From: Candidatus Hydrogenedentota bacterium
GTDB lineage: Bacteria; Hydrogenedentota; Hydrogenedentia; Hydrogenedentales; CAILVY01
NCBI GenBank assembly: GCA_029565395.1
Contig: JAKQOG010000249.1
Coordinates: forward strand, 62,001-126,000
Length of the DNA stretch: 64,000 bases
Direction of reading: 5' to 3'
In this document: one piece after another, positions 44,981 to 52,706 of the stretch
Layout of the letters: every line of letters begins with the position of its first letter
Numbering within the stretch: position 1 is the first letter of the stretch
Position numbers and translations under genes: made by a program
The notes under the pieces: generated by a model
What the model was told of the DNA's origin: nothing
The model's database searches: none
The model's input: only the letters and a program-made list of their open reading frames with translations

Positions 44981-45958
44981 ATGCGTGGATTCCTGGCAGT
45001 GATGATATGTGTGTTCCTGGCCGCCGGATGCGGACAACCGTTCCTCGCGCCTAATCAGCAGCCCTCACCGGATGCCCCTGGCAAGATTCGCGTGGCTTTT
45101 GTCGTGAATAACGCCTCGGATTTCTGGAAAATTGCTGAGGCAGGCACCACCAAGGCCGCTAATGAACTTGGAGTGGAGGTCTTGTTCCGGATCCCTTCCG
45201 CGGGCACTGCCGAACAGCAAATGCAGATTTGCCAGGATCTGATTACCCTCGGCGTGTCGGGGATCGCCATCAGCCCCAAGGATCCCGCCAATCAAACCGC
45301 CATGCTGAATGAAACCGCCGCCCGGTGCAATTTAGTCACGCAGGATAGTGACGCCCCGCAAAGCAACCGCCTCTGTTACATCGGCACGAATAATTACGAA
45401 GCAGGACGGGAAGCGGGCAAATTGATCAAGGAATGCGTGCCGTCCGGAGGCAAAGTCATGTTCTTCGTGGGCACCATGGACGCGCAAAACGCCCAGGATC
45501 GCAAAAAAGGCATTGATGACGAGTTGGCCAATTCCGGCATTGTTCTCGATGACGTGCGTACCGACGAAACCGACCGCGCAAAAGCGGTGGCGAATGTCGA
45601 AGACTCCCTTCTCAGCAAGCCGGATCTGGCCTGCCTCGTGGGACTGTGGAGTTATAACGGCCCCGCTATCCTCAATGGAGTGAAAAGCTCCGGGAAACTC
45701 GGCCAGGTCAAGATCGTGTGCTTTGACGAGGAAGATGCCACTCTCCAAGGGGTAAAAGACGGCCACATTTACGGCACCGTCGTGCAACAGCCCTTTGAAT
45801 TCGGGTACCAGTCCGTGCGCGTCCTGACCGATCTGGCCAAAGGCAACAAAGCGGTTGTTCCGGAGAGCAAATGCATCTATATCCCCACCCTCTCCATCAA
45901 ACAAGACGGCGTGGATGCCTTTTGGGCCCGGTTGAAGAGCCTGACGGGGAAATCATGA
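44981..45958 (+). CDS. Sugar-binding lipoprotein of an ABC transporter
   Basis: The 325-residue protein begins with a lipoprotein signal (MRGFLAVMICVFLAAGC), cut before Cys17. The periplasmic-binding-protein type 1 fold of the ribose/xylose/galactose group follows: KIRVAFVVNNASDFWKIAEA, QMQICQDLITLGVSGIAISP, NRLCYIGTNNYEAGREAGKL, GLWSYNGPAILNGVK and FDEEDATLQGVKDGHIYGTV. GGAGG stands 7 bases before the ATG of the signal; ten codons further upstream are open but lack a site. The permease gene starts in the stop codon (ATGA). The sugar is unknown. Confidence 0.9.
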   Translation: MRGFLAVMICVFLAAGCGQPFLAPNQQPSPDAPGKIRVAFVVNNASDFWKIAEAGTTKAANELGVEVLFRIPSAGTAEQQMQICQDLITLGVSGIAISPKDPANQTAMLNETAARCNLVTQDSDAPQSNRLCYIGTNNYEAGREAGKLIKECVPSGGKVMFFVGTMDAQNAQDRKKGIDDELANSGIVLDDVRTDETDRAKAVANVEDSLLSKPDLACLVGLWSYNGPAILNGVKSSGKLGQVKIVCFDEEDATLQGVKDGHIYGTVVQQPFEFGYQSVRVLTDLAKGNKAVVPESKCIYIPTLSIKQDGVDAFWARLKSLTGKS

Positions 45959-47010
45959 GAAAAGTATTCGGATTGATATTTCTATTGGTCATTCTGAGCG
46001 GACTTACCGCCGCGTGGGAATACCACCTGATGGGTTCCAGCCGCTTTCTATCTCTGGCCAACCTTAAAAACCTCCTGCCATGGATCGGATTGTATGGCAT
46101 TCTGGCACTTGGCCAAGCCATGGTGATCATCACCGGCGGCATCGATCTGTCCGTAGGAAGTGTGGTGGGCATGGTGGGCATTCTCACCGCCGTACTTGTG
46201 GATAAAACCGCCATGCCGGCCATTCTGGCCGCCCTGATTATTCTTTGCCTCTCTGCATGTATCGGCGCAGGGCATGGCCTCTTGGTCGCCAAAGTGAATA
46301 TGCAGCCCTTTATCGTGACTTTATGCGGGCTTTTCCTTTACCGGGGCATTGCCCGGTTCGCCGCGGAAGACAAATCCCAGACCCTGGGCGATGCCTTCGG
46401 CGGATTGAGTTGGTTTGGGGCAGGAACCGTTCTCGACCTCCTTCCAGGCGGCCCGCCCCCGCCGGGGCAGCCCATGTCTCTGTTCATGAGCTGGGCCAGC
46501 ATCCTGGCTGCCCCTTTCCTGGTGATGCTCATGGTGGCCGTCATCCTCGGCGCATTTCTCCATTTTTCGCCATGGGGCCGCCATCTGCTCGCCCTCGGCG
46601 CCAGCGAAGACGCCGCCCGCTACAGTGGCGTGCGCACGGTCCAATTGAAAATCCTCGCCTACATCACATGCAGTGTCATTGCCGGAGTGGCCGGGCTTTT
46701 GTTTGGATTCAAGATCCGTTCTTTGGGCCCCTCCAACTTCGGAGAATTTTATGAACTTTATGCCATCGCCGGCGCCGTGCTGGGCGGATGCAGCCTCCGC
46801 GGGGGCTCCGGGAATGTGCTGGGCGTGGTGCTCGGTGTTGCGTTACTGATGGTTTTGCGGAACCTGGTGAATCTATTGCAGATTTCGAGCCAGTTGGAAT
46901 ATGTCGTGATTGGTGGCGCCATCCTCATAGGCGTATTCCTGGATGAAATGTTCACGCGGCGGGCCGAACGCATGCGCAAAAAAAGCGTAGCCGGCGCGCG
47001 AGCCGCATAA
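45955..47010 (+). CDS. ABC sugar permease, RbsC family
   Basis: The 351-residue membrane protein has eight to ten hydrophobic segments and family blocks GIDLSVGSVVGMVGILTAVL, GLLVAKVNMQPFIVTLCGLF, GASEDAARYSGVRTVQLKIL and GGCSLRGGSGNVLGVVLGVA. These match the permeases that pair with RbsA-type double ATPases. Its ATG overlaps the binding-protein stop by 4 bases, and a further upstream frame is rejected because it lies inside the binding-protein gene. The usual ATP-binding gene is missing: the next gene, 14 bases on, encodes a TIM-barrel hydrolase-like protein. The ATPase must be encoded elsewhere or shared with another transporter. Confidence 0.9.
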   Translation: MRKVFGLIFLLVILSGLTAAWEYHLMGSSRFLSLANLKNLLPWIGLYGILALGQAMVIITGGIDLSVGSVVGMVGILTAVLVDKTAMPAILAALIILCLSACIGAGHGLLVAKVNMQPFIVTLCGLFLYRGIARFAAEDKSQTLGDAFGGLSWFGAGTVLDLLPGGPPPPGQPMSLFMSWASILAAPFLVMLMVAVILGAFLHFSPWGRHLLALGASEDAARYSGVRTVQLKILAYITCSVIAGVAGLLFGFKIRSLGPSNFGEFYELYAIAGAVLGGCSLRGGSGNVLGVVLGVALLMVLRNLVNLLQISSQLEYVVIGGAILIGVFLDEMFTRRAERMRKKSVAGARAA

Positions 47011-47024
47011 GAGAGGCGTTTCGT

Positions 47025-49277
47025 ATGCGCTATGAATATTCGGGTTATCTGAAAACGCTGTTGCAAGCCCCCGATCCGGAGGCGCTGGAATCCCTGGACG
47101 CTATTTTGTTCTCCGCGGATGACCTGGCCCAATGGAAACCCGTGGATGATGACGCCGACAAGGAATGGCAGCATGTCACCGCACGTACTGAACGAACCGA
47201 TGGCGGGGTCCTGCTGGAAGGCCAGTTTGAAGATGTTCGGCGCATCGACAATATCGACCGGAATGATCCCAGCTTCTGGGTGCCCCTCAGTTCGCAAGGC
47301 TCTGACGATCCCCGGTTCCCCATCGATGTGACACGGTTCCCCATTGTCGAAGTCACCTATCGCTGCCGAACCCCCATGGCGAGGCCGGCCTGGATGTGGC
47401 GGTATGCGGGCGGCATGCATTTTGACGGTCTCCAGCCCACGCGGGAATGGCGCACCGCCGCCCGCCGGATTCCGCATCTTGGATTTCCCCAGAAAATCGA
47501 TTCTCTGACGTTTCGCCTGTATTCGGTGGCGAGGAGCGTGGAATCCATGGAAATTCACTCCGTTCGCTTCCGCGTCATGACCCCGGAAGAAGAGGCCGTC
47601 TGTCAACAAGCGTATGCCAAGCTCGAAGCCGAACCTGCCCCGCCACGATACCGGCTTCTGAATGAATTTATGCCCGCCGGGGTTTGCATGAAAGCCCGAT
47701 CCGCACGGCGGCTCGCCGAAATCATGGATATTTCCATGCACGATTATTGGCGGCTCGCAATCGAGGATATTGCGCGCCATTTCCACAATTGTGTCATCCT
47801 TGAGGAAATGCAGGATCTCTCCCCGGAGGAATGGAAAGACGTTTTGTCCTTGGCAGAATCCTATGGCATCCGGTTTATCCCTGCATATGACTGGCCCATG
47901 GATGACTTTGACGCCAAGGGCTCCGAATGGATCGAAACACACATCCGGCCCTTTGCCGATTCTCCCGCGATTCTCGCCTGGATGATCCAGAATGAGCCCC
48001 CCGAACACAGTTTTCCCGCCCATCTCGCGGCCCGCAAACAAATCGAACAGGCCGACCCAAATCACCCCATGGCCGTGTTCATGCGAGAACCCAATTCATA
48101 CCCCTTGTACGCACCCTTTTTTGCCGCGTCGGGCATGGCACACTTCAAATCCCATGTGCCCAGCTCCATGGGCGCCATGATCCGCTGTCACCGTCCCTTG
48201 AACCGCGGCCAGCAGTTTTGGGTTCTTGCGCCCGCCTTTGTGTATGCCACCGACACTCCGGAATGGAATACCTGCCCTGAAATGCGCCTCCTCATCAATC
48301 AGGCCTATGCCAGCGGCGCGCGCGGCTGGTTCACCTTCTCCTATCACAACGATCCCATATGGAATGGCGGATCCTGTCAGCGATCCCTCACCGGGCCCTT
48401 CCTCACCTTTAGCGATTTGTGGTCCGAGATGGGACTTCGCATGGAACGGTTTAACGCGATAACCCCGCTCTTAATGAACGCGACTCCAGGGCCTTCCCCG
48501 GAGTTCGATGTCCGCGTGGCTTGGCGGGAACATCCCAAGGCCCGGCACGCCCCTGACGTGGAATCGATAGACTGGTTCTGGCTGCACGGACCCGATTACT
48601 CCCTGCTGTATGTGGTCAGCAATGACATCGCCGAAGTCACCCCGGTCAATATCACCTTCCCCGATCTCGCCGCCAAGGGCGTGGGAATCATAAACGTCAC
48701 CGATTTCACCCGAAACCGCAAATGGGCTCAAATGGATCAACGCCGGCACCTCGAAATGTTTCCGGGACAAGGCGAAATTATTTTAGTAGCGCCCGTCGAA
48801 GTGTGCGAACGTTGGCGCGATGCCATTGCCGCGCGTTTGCTTGAAGGCGATCGGAGACAACTCGCCATCGATCTGGAACTTGCACGTCCCTATGACATTC
48901 CCATCAAGGAGATCGAACGCCGTTTGCATAAATTAGGTCATGGTTCCCCCGCAGATGAACTGATCCGGTTGCTCGAAGCCCGGGATCAATTGACCAACCT
49001 GATTTACGCCACCCCGGACCTGTTCGAAACCCGGAGCAAAATCATTCAGATTAGCGCCGGTATCTGCGGATGCGACGGCACCCTCTGCCGAATGCTCAGT
49101 ATGGGGAAAGTCGATCGCGCGCACGACCTTGGGCTCAAAGTGCTCCCCCTGGCCCGTGAAATGACCAATTTGCGAGTTCAATTGCGCGAGGGAAAAGGGG
49201 CACAAATTTTTAAGGAATGCGCCACGTTGGCCGACCGCACCATGGCCTTGCTCACTGAAATTAGAACCTTAACATGA
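47025..49277 (+). CDS. TIM-barrel glycoside hydrolase-like protein
   Basis: This 750-residue protein lacks a signal peptide. The N-terminal 200 residues look like a jelly-roll (WMWRYAGGMHFDG, SLTFRLYSVARSVE). The central part follows a TIM-barrel pattern: EDIARHFHNCVILEEMQDLS, YGIRFIPAYDWPMDDFDA, and ILAWMIQNEPPEHSF with an Asn-Glu-Pro at about 323-325. That resembles the acid/base motif of clan GH-A enzymes. SGARGWFTFSYHNDPIWNGG comes later, and the C-terminal 200 residues are helical with Cys residues (GICGCDGTLCRM). I do not recognise the exact family. Its 14-base spacing from the permease suggests it processes what the transporter imports. Confidence 0.7.
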   Translation: MRYEYSGYLKTLLQAPDPEALESLDAILFSADDLAQWKPVDDDADKEWQHVTARTERTDGGVLLEGQFEDVRRIDNIDRNDPSFWVPLSSQGSDDPRFPIDVTRFPIVEVTYRCRTPMARPAWMWRYAGGMHFDGLQPTREWRTAARRIPHLGFPQKIDSLTFRLYSVARSVESMEIHSVRFRVMTPEEEAVCQQAYAKLEAEPAPPRYRLLNEFMPAGVCMKARSARRLAEIMDISMHDYWRLAIEDIARHFHNCVILEEMQDLSPEEWKDVLSLAESYGIRFIPAYDWPMDDFDAKGSEWIETHIRPFADSPAILAWMIQNEPPEHSFPAHLAARKQIEQADPNHPMAVFMREPNSYPLYAPFFAASGMAHFKSHVPSSMGAMIRCHRPLNRGQQFWVLAPAFVYATDTPEWNTCPEMRLLINQAYASGARGWFTFSYHNDPIWNGGSCQRSLTGPFLTFSDLWSEMGLRMERFNAITPLLMNATPGPSPEFDVRVAWREHPKARHAPDVESIDWFWLHGPDYSLLYVVSNDIAEVTPVNITFPDLAAKGVGIINVTDFTRNRKWAQMDQRRHLEMFPGQGEIILVAPVEVCERWRDAIAARLLEGDRRQLAIDLELARPYDIPIKEIERRLHKLGHGSPADELIRLLEARDQLTNLIYATPDLFETRSKIIQISAGICGCDGTLCRMLSMGKVDRAHDLGLKVLPLAREMTNLRVQLREGKGAQIFKECATLADRTMALLTEIRTLT

Positions 49278-49284
49278 GGTACCC

Positions 49285-50112
49285 ATGAAGTTTGAAGGCA
49301 CCGACAAGTATTATCTCGACCCCGAACTCAAGTCCATCGTCAACATCGCACTCGCCATGGAGAAGCCGCTGCTGCTGACGGGCGAGGCCGGCACCGGGAA
49401 AACACAACTCGCTCTTGAAGTTGCCCGCGCGCTCAGCATGCCCACCGAGATCCTCCGCTGCAAGTCCACCATTAAAGGTGAAGAAGCCTGTTACACCCAA
49501 GACACCGTGCTGCGGCTAAACGATGCCCGCTTCGGTTCCGGAACGACCGGACGAAAAGTCGAGAACTTCTTCGATTATGTGATCTGGGGGCCCATCGGGC
49601 GCGCTTTCCGTGCGAACCACAAAGTCGTGCTGCTGCTCGACGAAATCGACAAGACCGAGTCTGACGTTCAGGACAACCTCCTTGACATCCTCGAAGAATG
49701 CCAATTCACCATCCGCGAAGTGAACCAGACCATCCAGGCGGAAGTGCGGCCCGCCATTTTCATCACCTCCAACGCCAAACGCGAACTCTCCGACCCCTTC
49801 CTGCGCCGCTGTTACTGCCACCATATCGCCTTCCCCTCCCCCGAAGACATGCACAAAATCGTCCACCTCCACTACCCCAACACAAGCCCAAAGCTCCTCG
49901 AAGCCGCCATTGCCATCTTCTACGAACTCCGCGAGCGCGGCTTTGAAAAACCCCCCGCCACCAGCGAACTCCTCAATTGGATCGGCGCCCTCGAACGCAC
50001 CAACCAAATCCCCGACCCCAAGCTCCCTCCCCTCACCGGCATCCTCCTCAAACGCGCCGGCGACATCCTCCGATTCCGCGCCGCCTCCACCACACGCCGC
50101 CGGAATTATTAA
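49285..50112 (+). CDS. MoxR-like AAA+ ATPase
   Basis: The 275-residue protein is an AAA_5/MoxR ATPase: Walker A GEAGTGKTQLALEVA (residues about 37-44 for the loop), Walker B KVVLLLDEIDKTE, sensor 1 IFITSNAKRELSD and the arginine-finger segment FLRRCYCHHIAFP. MoxR proteins act as chaperones that remodel or mature partner proteins, usually with a von Willebrand A protein encoded next door. No such gene follows; the next gene runs the other way. It is 7 bases after the hydrolase gene and could be the last gene of that operon. The C-terminal end, rich in Pro and Arg, has a codon run high in C. Confidence 0.88.
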   Translation: MKFEGTDKYYLDPELKSIVNIALAMEKPLLLTGEAGTGKTQLALEVARALSMPTEILRCKSTIKGEEACYTQDTVLRLNDARFGSGTTGRKVENFFDYVIWGPIGRAFRANHKVVLLLDEIDKTESDVQDNLLDILEECQFTIREVNQTIQAEVRPAIFITSNAKRELSDPFLRRCYCHHIAFPSPEDMHKIVHLHYPNTSPKLLEAAIAIFYELRERGFEKPPATSELLNWIGALERTNQIPDPKLPPLTGILLKRAGDILRFRAASTTRRRNY

Positions 50113-50124
50113 CCCGGATTATTT

Positions 50125-50997
50125 TCATAAATCAAAAGAAGTGGCGCTTTCCTGTATGGCCCATTCGAGACGCCGGGAAGACATCTCCAGATAGTTCTTT
50201 TCCAATTCGCATCCGGCAAATTTTCTTTTTTGCTTTATCGCGGCGACGCCCGTGGTGGAACTTCCGGCGAAGGGATCAAATATCAGATCGTCTTCCACCG
50301 TGCTTGCCAGAATAATCCGCTCAAGCAGTTGAACGGGTTTTTGGGTAGGATGCTTTCCAAAGGCTTTTTCCCCGCCATTCGGCGCGGGCATGGTCCACAC
50401 GGATTTCATTTGCTTCCCCGCGTTTGTTTCCCGCATCGCGTCATAGTTAAAGCAATGTTTGGACTTTTCACTCTTGGCGGCCCAGATAAGCGTCTCCGTG
50501 GAATGCGTAAAATACCGGCAGGAGAGATTGGGGGGCGGATTGGGTTTCTCCCACGTGATATCATTCAGTAGCTTCATTCCCAATTGCTGCATGGCATACC
50601 CCACGGAATGAATGACATGCTGCGTGCCCGACACCCAAATCGTGCCATTAGGCTTTAACACTCTCTGGCATCGGGACAGCCACGCCGTGTTGAATTCGTG
50701 ATTCAGCTCCGCCCCCCGCGGCTTATCCCATTGGCCCTTGTCCACCTTCACCATTTTCCCCGCATGGCACGTGATCCCTCCATTCGAGAGAAAATAGGGA
50801 GGATCCGCAAAAATCATATCGAAAATGCCGTTGGGGAATCTGCCGATCAAAATGTCCATGAATTCGATGCAATCGGCGTCATACAGCCAAACGCCCCGCT
50901 TCTCATCCCGGAAAACGCACCGGTTGGCGGAAAAGGCGGTTCCCTCCAACTCTGTGTGAGAAAAGGCTTTTGCGTCCTGTATGGTGCCGTGCCGCAT
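50125..50997 (-). CDS. Beta-class DNA N6-adenine (or N4-cytosine) methyltransferase
   Basis: The 290-residue enzyme has the catalytic motif DPPYFLSNGG (motif IV, residue about 66) before the SAM-binding motif DPFAGSSTTGVAA (motif I, about 244). That order defines the beta class of amino-methyltransferases, as in CcrM, HinfI and the DpnA type. KHPTQKPVQLLERII precedes motif I. The sequence around DPPYFLSNGG, with GKMVKVDKGQWDKP close by, recalls the DpnII second methylase that modifies GATC or single-stranded DNA, but the recognition site cannot be set from the sequence. No restriction enzyme gene is adjacent, so it may be an orphan regulatory or replication-linked methylase. Confidence 0.9.
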   Translation of the reverse strand: MRHGTIQDAKAFSHTELEGTAFSANRCVFRDEKRGVWLYDADCIEFMDILIGRFPNGIFDMIFADPPYFLSNGGITCHAGKMVKVDKGQWDKPRGAELNHEFNTAWLSRCQRVLKPNGTIWVSGTQHVIHSVGYAMQQLGMKLLNDITWEKPNPPPNLSCRYFTHSTETLIWAAKSEKSKHCFNYDAMRETNAGKQMKSVWTMPAPNGGEKAFGKHPTQKPVQLLERIILASTVEDDLIFDPFAGSSTTGVAAIKQKRKFAGCELEKNYLEMSSRRLEWAIQESATSFDL

Positions 50998-51021
50998 ACC
51001 CGCCGCCAGGCGAATCCTCCC

Positions 51022-51951
51022 TTATGGAATATTAAAGGTAACGTTGGTGGGTTGCCCGTTGCGCATGATCTGAACGTTGACCTGTTTTGAGTTTTTATAC
51101 TTTTCAATCATAGGCATTACCTGGCTGAAATCCGTGATCGGCTCCCCATTTACGCCGGAGATGATGTCGCCGTCCTGGAAGCCCAACATGTTGGCGTAGG
51201 GAATCTCATTAATATTCGGCACCGCCAGGCCGATGGGTTTTCCGCTGGCATCCTTGGCTACAGTGGGCATGTGCGTCGATAATAGCGCCCATCCGTCCTG
51301 CTCAGTCAGTTTTTGATCAAACTTGATGTCCGCAACGTTGATCACCTTTCCCCCTCCGGTGTACACCTCGTTGCCCTTCGCGGCAAGCACTTTCGGTTCT
51401 TCTTTCTTCTCCGCCACCGGGACCGGGGCTTCCGCTTTCGCTTCCAGGGTATACGTGGCTTTTTGTGCCCCTTTCCCCTGCCGGTAATCCCAGGGAGCGA
51501 GCGGCGCGGCATCCGACCATAACCCCGCCTTGCCCACGATGGCTTTGGCGTTCAATGCCTTGAATGCGCTGTCAGAAGGCGTGTTTTGGCTGTCCCACCA
51601 TGCCAAACCCGCTTCCAGCAACGACTGATTCAAGTTTACATACTCACATACCGCTACCCCCACTGTTTTCCCCGCGGAATCCGTAGCCTTGACTTCTATC
51701 GAGGCTTCCTTGTTCAGGGCCTTTTGTGTGATGTAATCCTTGGCCTTGTCGGCAAAGGGCTGGCCGGGCTCCGGGCAATCTATGCCGTAGAGCCGGATTT
51801 CCTTTTGTACACCGTTGGCCTGGACTGTCAATAGGTCTCCCGCCTGTACCGCACTAACGGTCCCCGTGAGAGTTTCCCCCCCGGCCTGGAGCGACGTGAA
51901 TATGCCAAGAACCCCTGCCAGAATGAGAAAGGAGGACACAGATGATTTCAT
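51022..51951 (-). CDS. Exported nuclease-like (SNase) domain fused to a PDZ domain
   Basis: The 309-residue protein has a signal peptide (MKSSVSSFLILAGVLGIFTS, cut near LQAG). A staphylococcal-nuclease fold spans about 28-165: EIRLYGIDCPEPGQPFADKA, VGVAVCEYVNLNQSLLEAGL. An Ala/Lys/Glu linker and a PDZ domain follow at about 210-309 (GLAVPNINEIPYANMLGFQD, GVNGEPITDFSQVMPMI, FNIP at the end). In the nuclease fold the Arg and Glu of RLYGIDCPE are present, but the catalytic Arg usually found in the DxxGR segment reads Lys (DSAGKTV). The enzyme might have altered activity. PDZ binding to the C-terminal end of another protein would tether it in the periplasm. The next minus-strand gene, the methylase, starts 24 bases after its stop. 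Confidence 0.82.
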   Translation of the reverse strand: MKSSVSSFLILAGVLGIFTSLQAGGETLTGTVSAVQAGDLLTVQANGVQKEIRLYGIDCPEPGQPFADKAKDYITQKALNKEASIEVKATDSAGKTVGVAVCEYVNLNQSLLEAGLAWWDSQNTPSDSAFKALNAKAIVGKAGLWSDAAPLAPWDYRQGKGAQKATYTLEAKAEAPVPVAEKKEEPKVLAAKGNEVYTGGGKVINVADIKFDQKLTEQDGWALLSTHMPTVAKDASGKPIGLAVPNINEIPYANMLGFQDGDIISGVNGEPITDFSQVMPMIEKYKNSKQVNVQIMRNGQPTNVTFNIP

Positions 51952-52170
51952 GATTCACTCTCCATGCAGTTTATCCCGTTAAAGCCTGTTCGTATCCTTT
52001 TAGCTATAATACCCTCTGTCTCTTTACTGGATCAATGGCAATTTGCGGCTGTTTCGTTCCCACCCCTGCTTTGCGAACATACCAAGAACGCTGTCAAGAG
52101 TTTTTCTTCCGGCAAAGGGCCTAAAACAAGCGGTTTGGTCTCATATGGGGTAATTTATCGTAGAAATAGA

Positions 52171-52199
52171 TTGACTTGAAGTGTGATAAGTGGTACAAT
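52171..52199 (+). promoter_or_regulatory. Sigma-70 promoter of the small-protein locus
   Basis: TTGACT (five of six) is followed after exactly 17 bases by TACAAT (five of six). The predicted start is near 52206, so the transcript begins about 140 bases before the small gene. Confidence 0.72.
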
Positions 52200-52276
52200 C
52201 CCTCCCATTGGAGAACGGGGTAGCTGCTATAGCGGAGAAATTCGCGTAGAGAGAGACTACACCGGGGAGCTGCAGA

Positions 52277-52327
52277 ATGCGGTTTAGGGCATTCTTGGCG
52301 GCGACGGCAATAAGCGGAAAAGTTTGA
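52277..52327 (+). CDS. Possible 16-residue leader peptide
   Basis: An ATG preceded by GGGGAG at an 8-base distance opens the frame MRFRAFLAATAISGKV and then stops. It ends 19 bases before the next small gene. The last bases, GGAAAAGTTTGATAACT, are nearly the same as the end of that gene (GGAAAGGTTTGATACT), and both peptides end in Gly-Lys-Val. This may be a decayed duplicate or a leader peptide that couples translation. There is no homologue I can name. Confidence 0.4.
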   Translation: MRFRAFLAATAISGKV

Positions 52328-52346
52328 TAACTAAGGAGGAACGGAG

Positions 52347-52484
52347 ATGGGTGAGTTTTTTGACACCATTATTTGGACGACAATTGCGTATTTCTTCCAG
52401 AAGCTGTGGGAACTGGTGAAAGATCTGTTTGGTTTCCTGGGCGCCCCGGACTATCCGCCCTACGACTCGATTGGAAAGGTTTGA
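52347..52484 (+). CDS. Small membrane-associated protein (45 residues)
   Basis: The frame reads MGEFFDTIIWTTIAYFFQKL, then WELVKDLFGFLGAPDYPPYD, then SIGKV. Residues 4-33 are mainly hydrophobic and aromatic with scattered charges and would form an amphipathic or single membrane helix; a Pro/Tyr turn follows. AAGGAGGA stands 6 bases before the ATG, one of the best ribosome binding sites in the window. The gene has its own promoter, a structured leader and a strong terminator, so it is clearly expressed as a unit. I do not recognise a family. It may be a small stress or envelope protein, or the toxin of a type I toxin-antitoxin pair, but no antisense RNA is seen. Confidence 0.65.
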   Translation: MGEFFDTIIWTTIAYFFQKLWELVKDLFGFLGAPDYPPYDSIGKV

Positions 52485-52574
52485 TACTGAAATTCCGATC
52501 ACTGCTACGCAGTTCTTGCCGAAGTTTTCGGAAGAAAATGACGCCAGTGAAGGGTGACACCAATCGGTGGCAAT

Positions 52575-52631
52575 ACTCTATTGTCCCTGCCTTTCCATGA
52601 CAGCCATGGAAAGGGTGGGGACAAGTAGAGT
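52575..52631 (+). other. Long imperfect hairpin downstream of the small gene
   Basis: The arms 52575-52599 and 52605-52631 pair over about 24 bases with small bulges. The inner stem is CTTTCCATG with CATGGAAAG; TTGTCCC with GGGGACAA and ACTCTA with TAGAGT continue it outward. The loop is only 5 bases. It is not followed by a T-run, so it is more likely an RNA-stabilising or processing structure than a terminator. Confidence 0.55.
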
Positions 52632-52654
52632 TTATGAAAAACTAAATCGTTGAT

Positions 52655-52696
52655 GCGTCTGTCGTGCCTGTTTACGGTACGAGAGACGCGTTTTTT
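52655..52696 (+). terminator. Rho-independent terminator of the small-protein locus
   Basis: GCGTCTGTCGT pairs with ACGAGAGACGC (10 of 11 positions) around a 13-base loop and is followed by GTTTTTT. This is a clear intrinsic terminator on the plus strand. It lies just beyond the end of pheA, which is read from the other strand, so it also prevents antisense read-through into pheA. Confidence 0.8.
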
Positions 52697-52706
52697 GTTT
52701 CTTCAT

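Larger units (their letters stand above)
51952..52346. other. Divergent region with the small-protein promoter and leader
   Basis: The 395 bases between the nuclease gene (minus) and a small gene (plus) hold a sigma-70 promoter at 52171-52199, a structured leader of about 140 bases with two tidy hairpins (GTAG/CTAC at 52246-52260 and GAATGC/GCATTC at 52275-52294), and a short leader frame at 52277-52327. The left half, 51952-52160, has no feature I can name. Confidence 0.55.
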
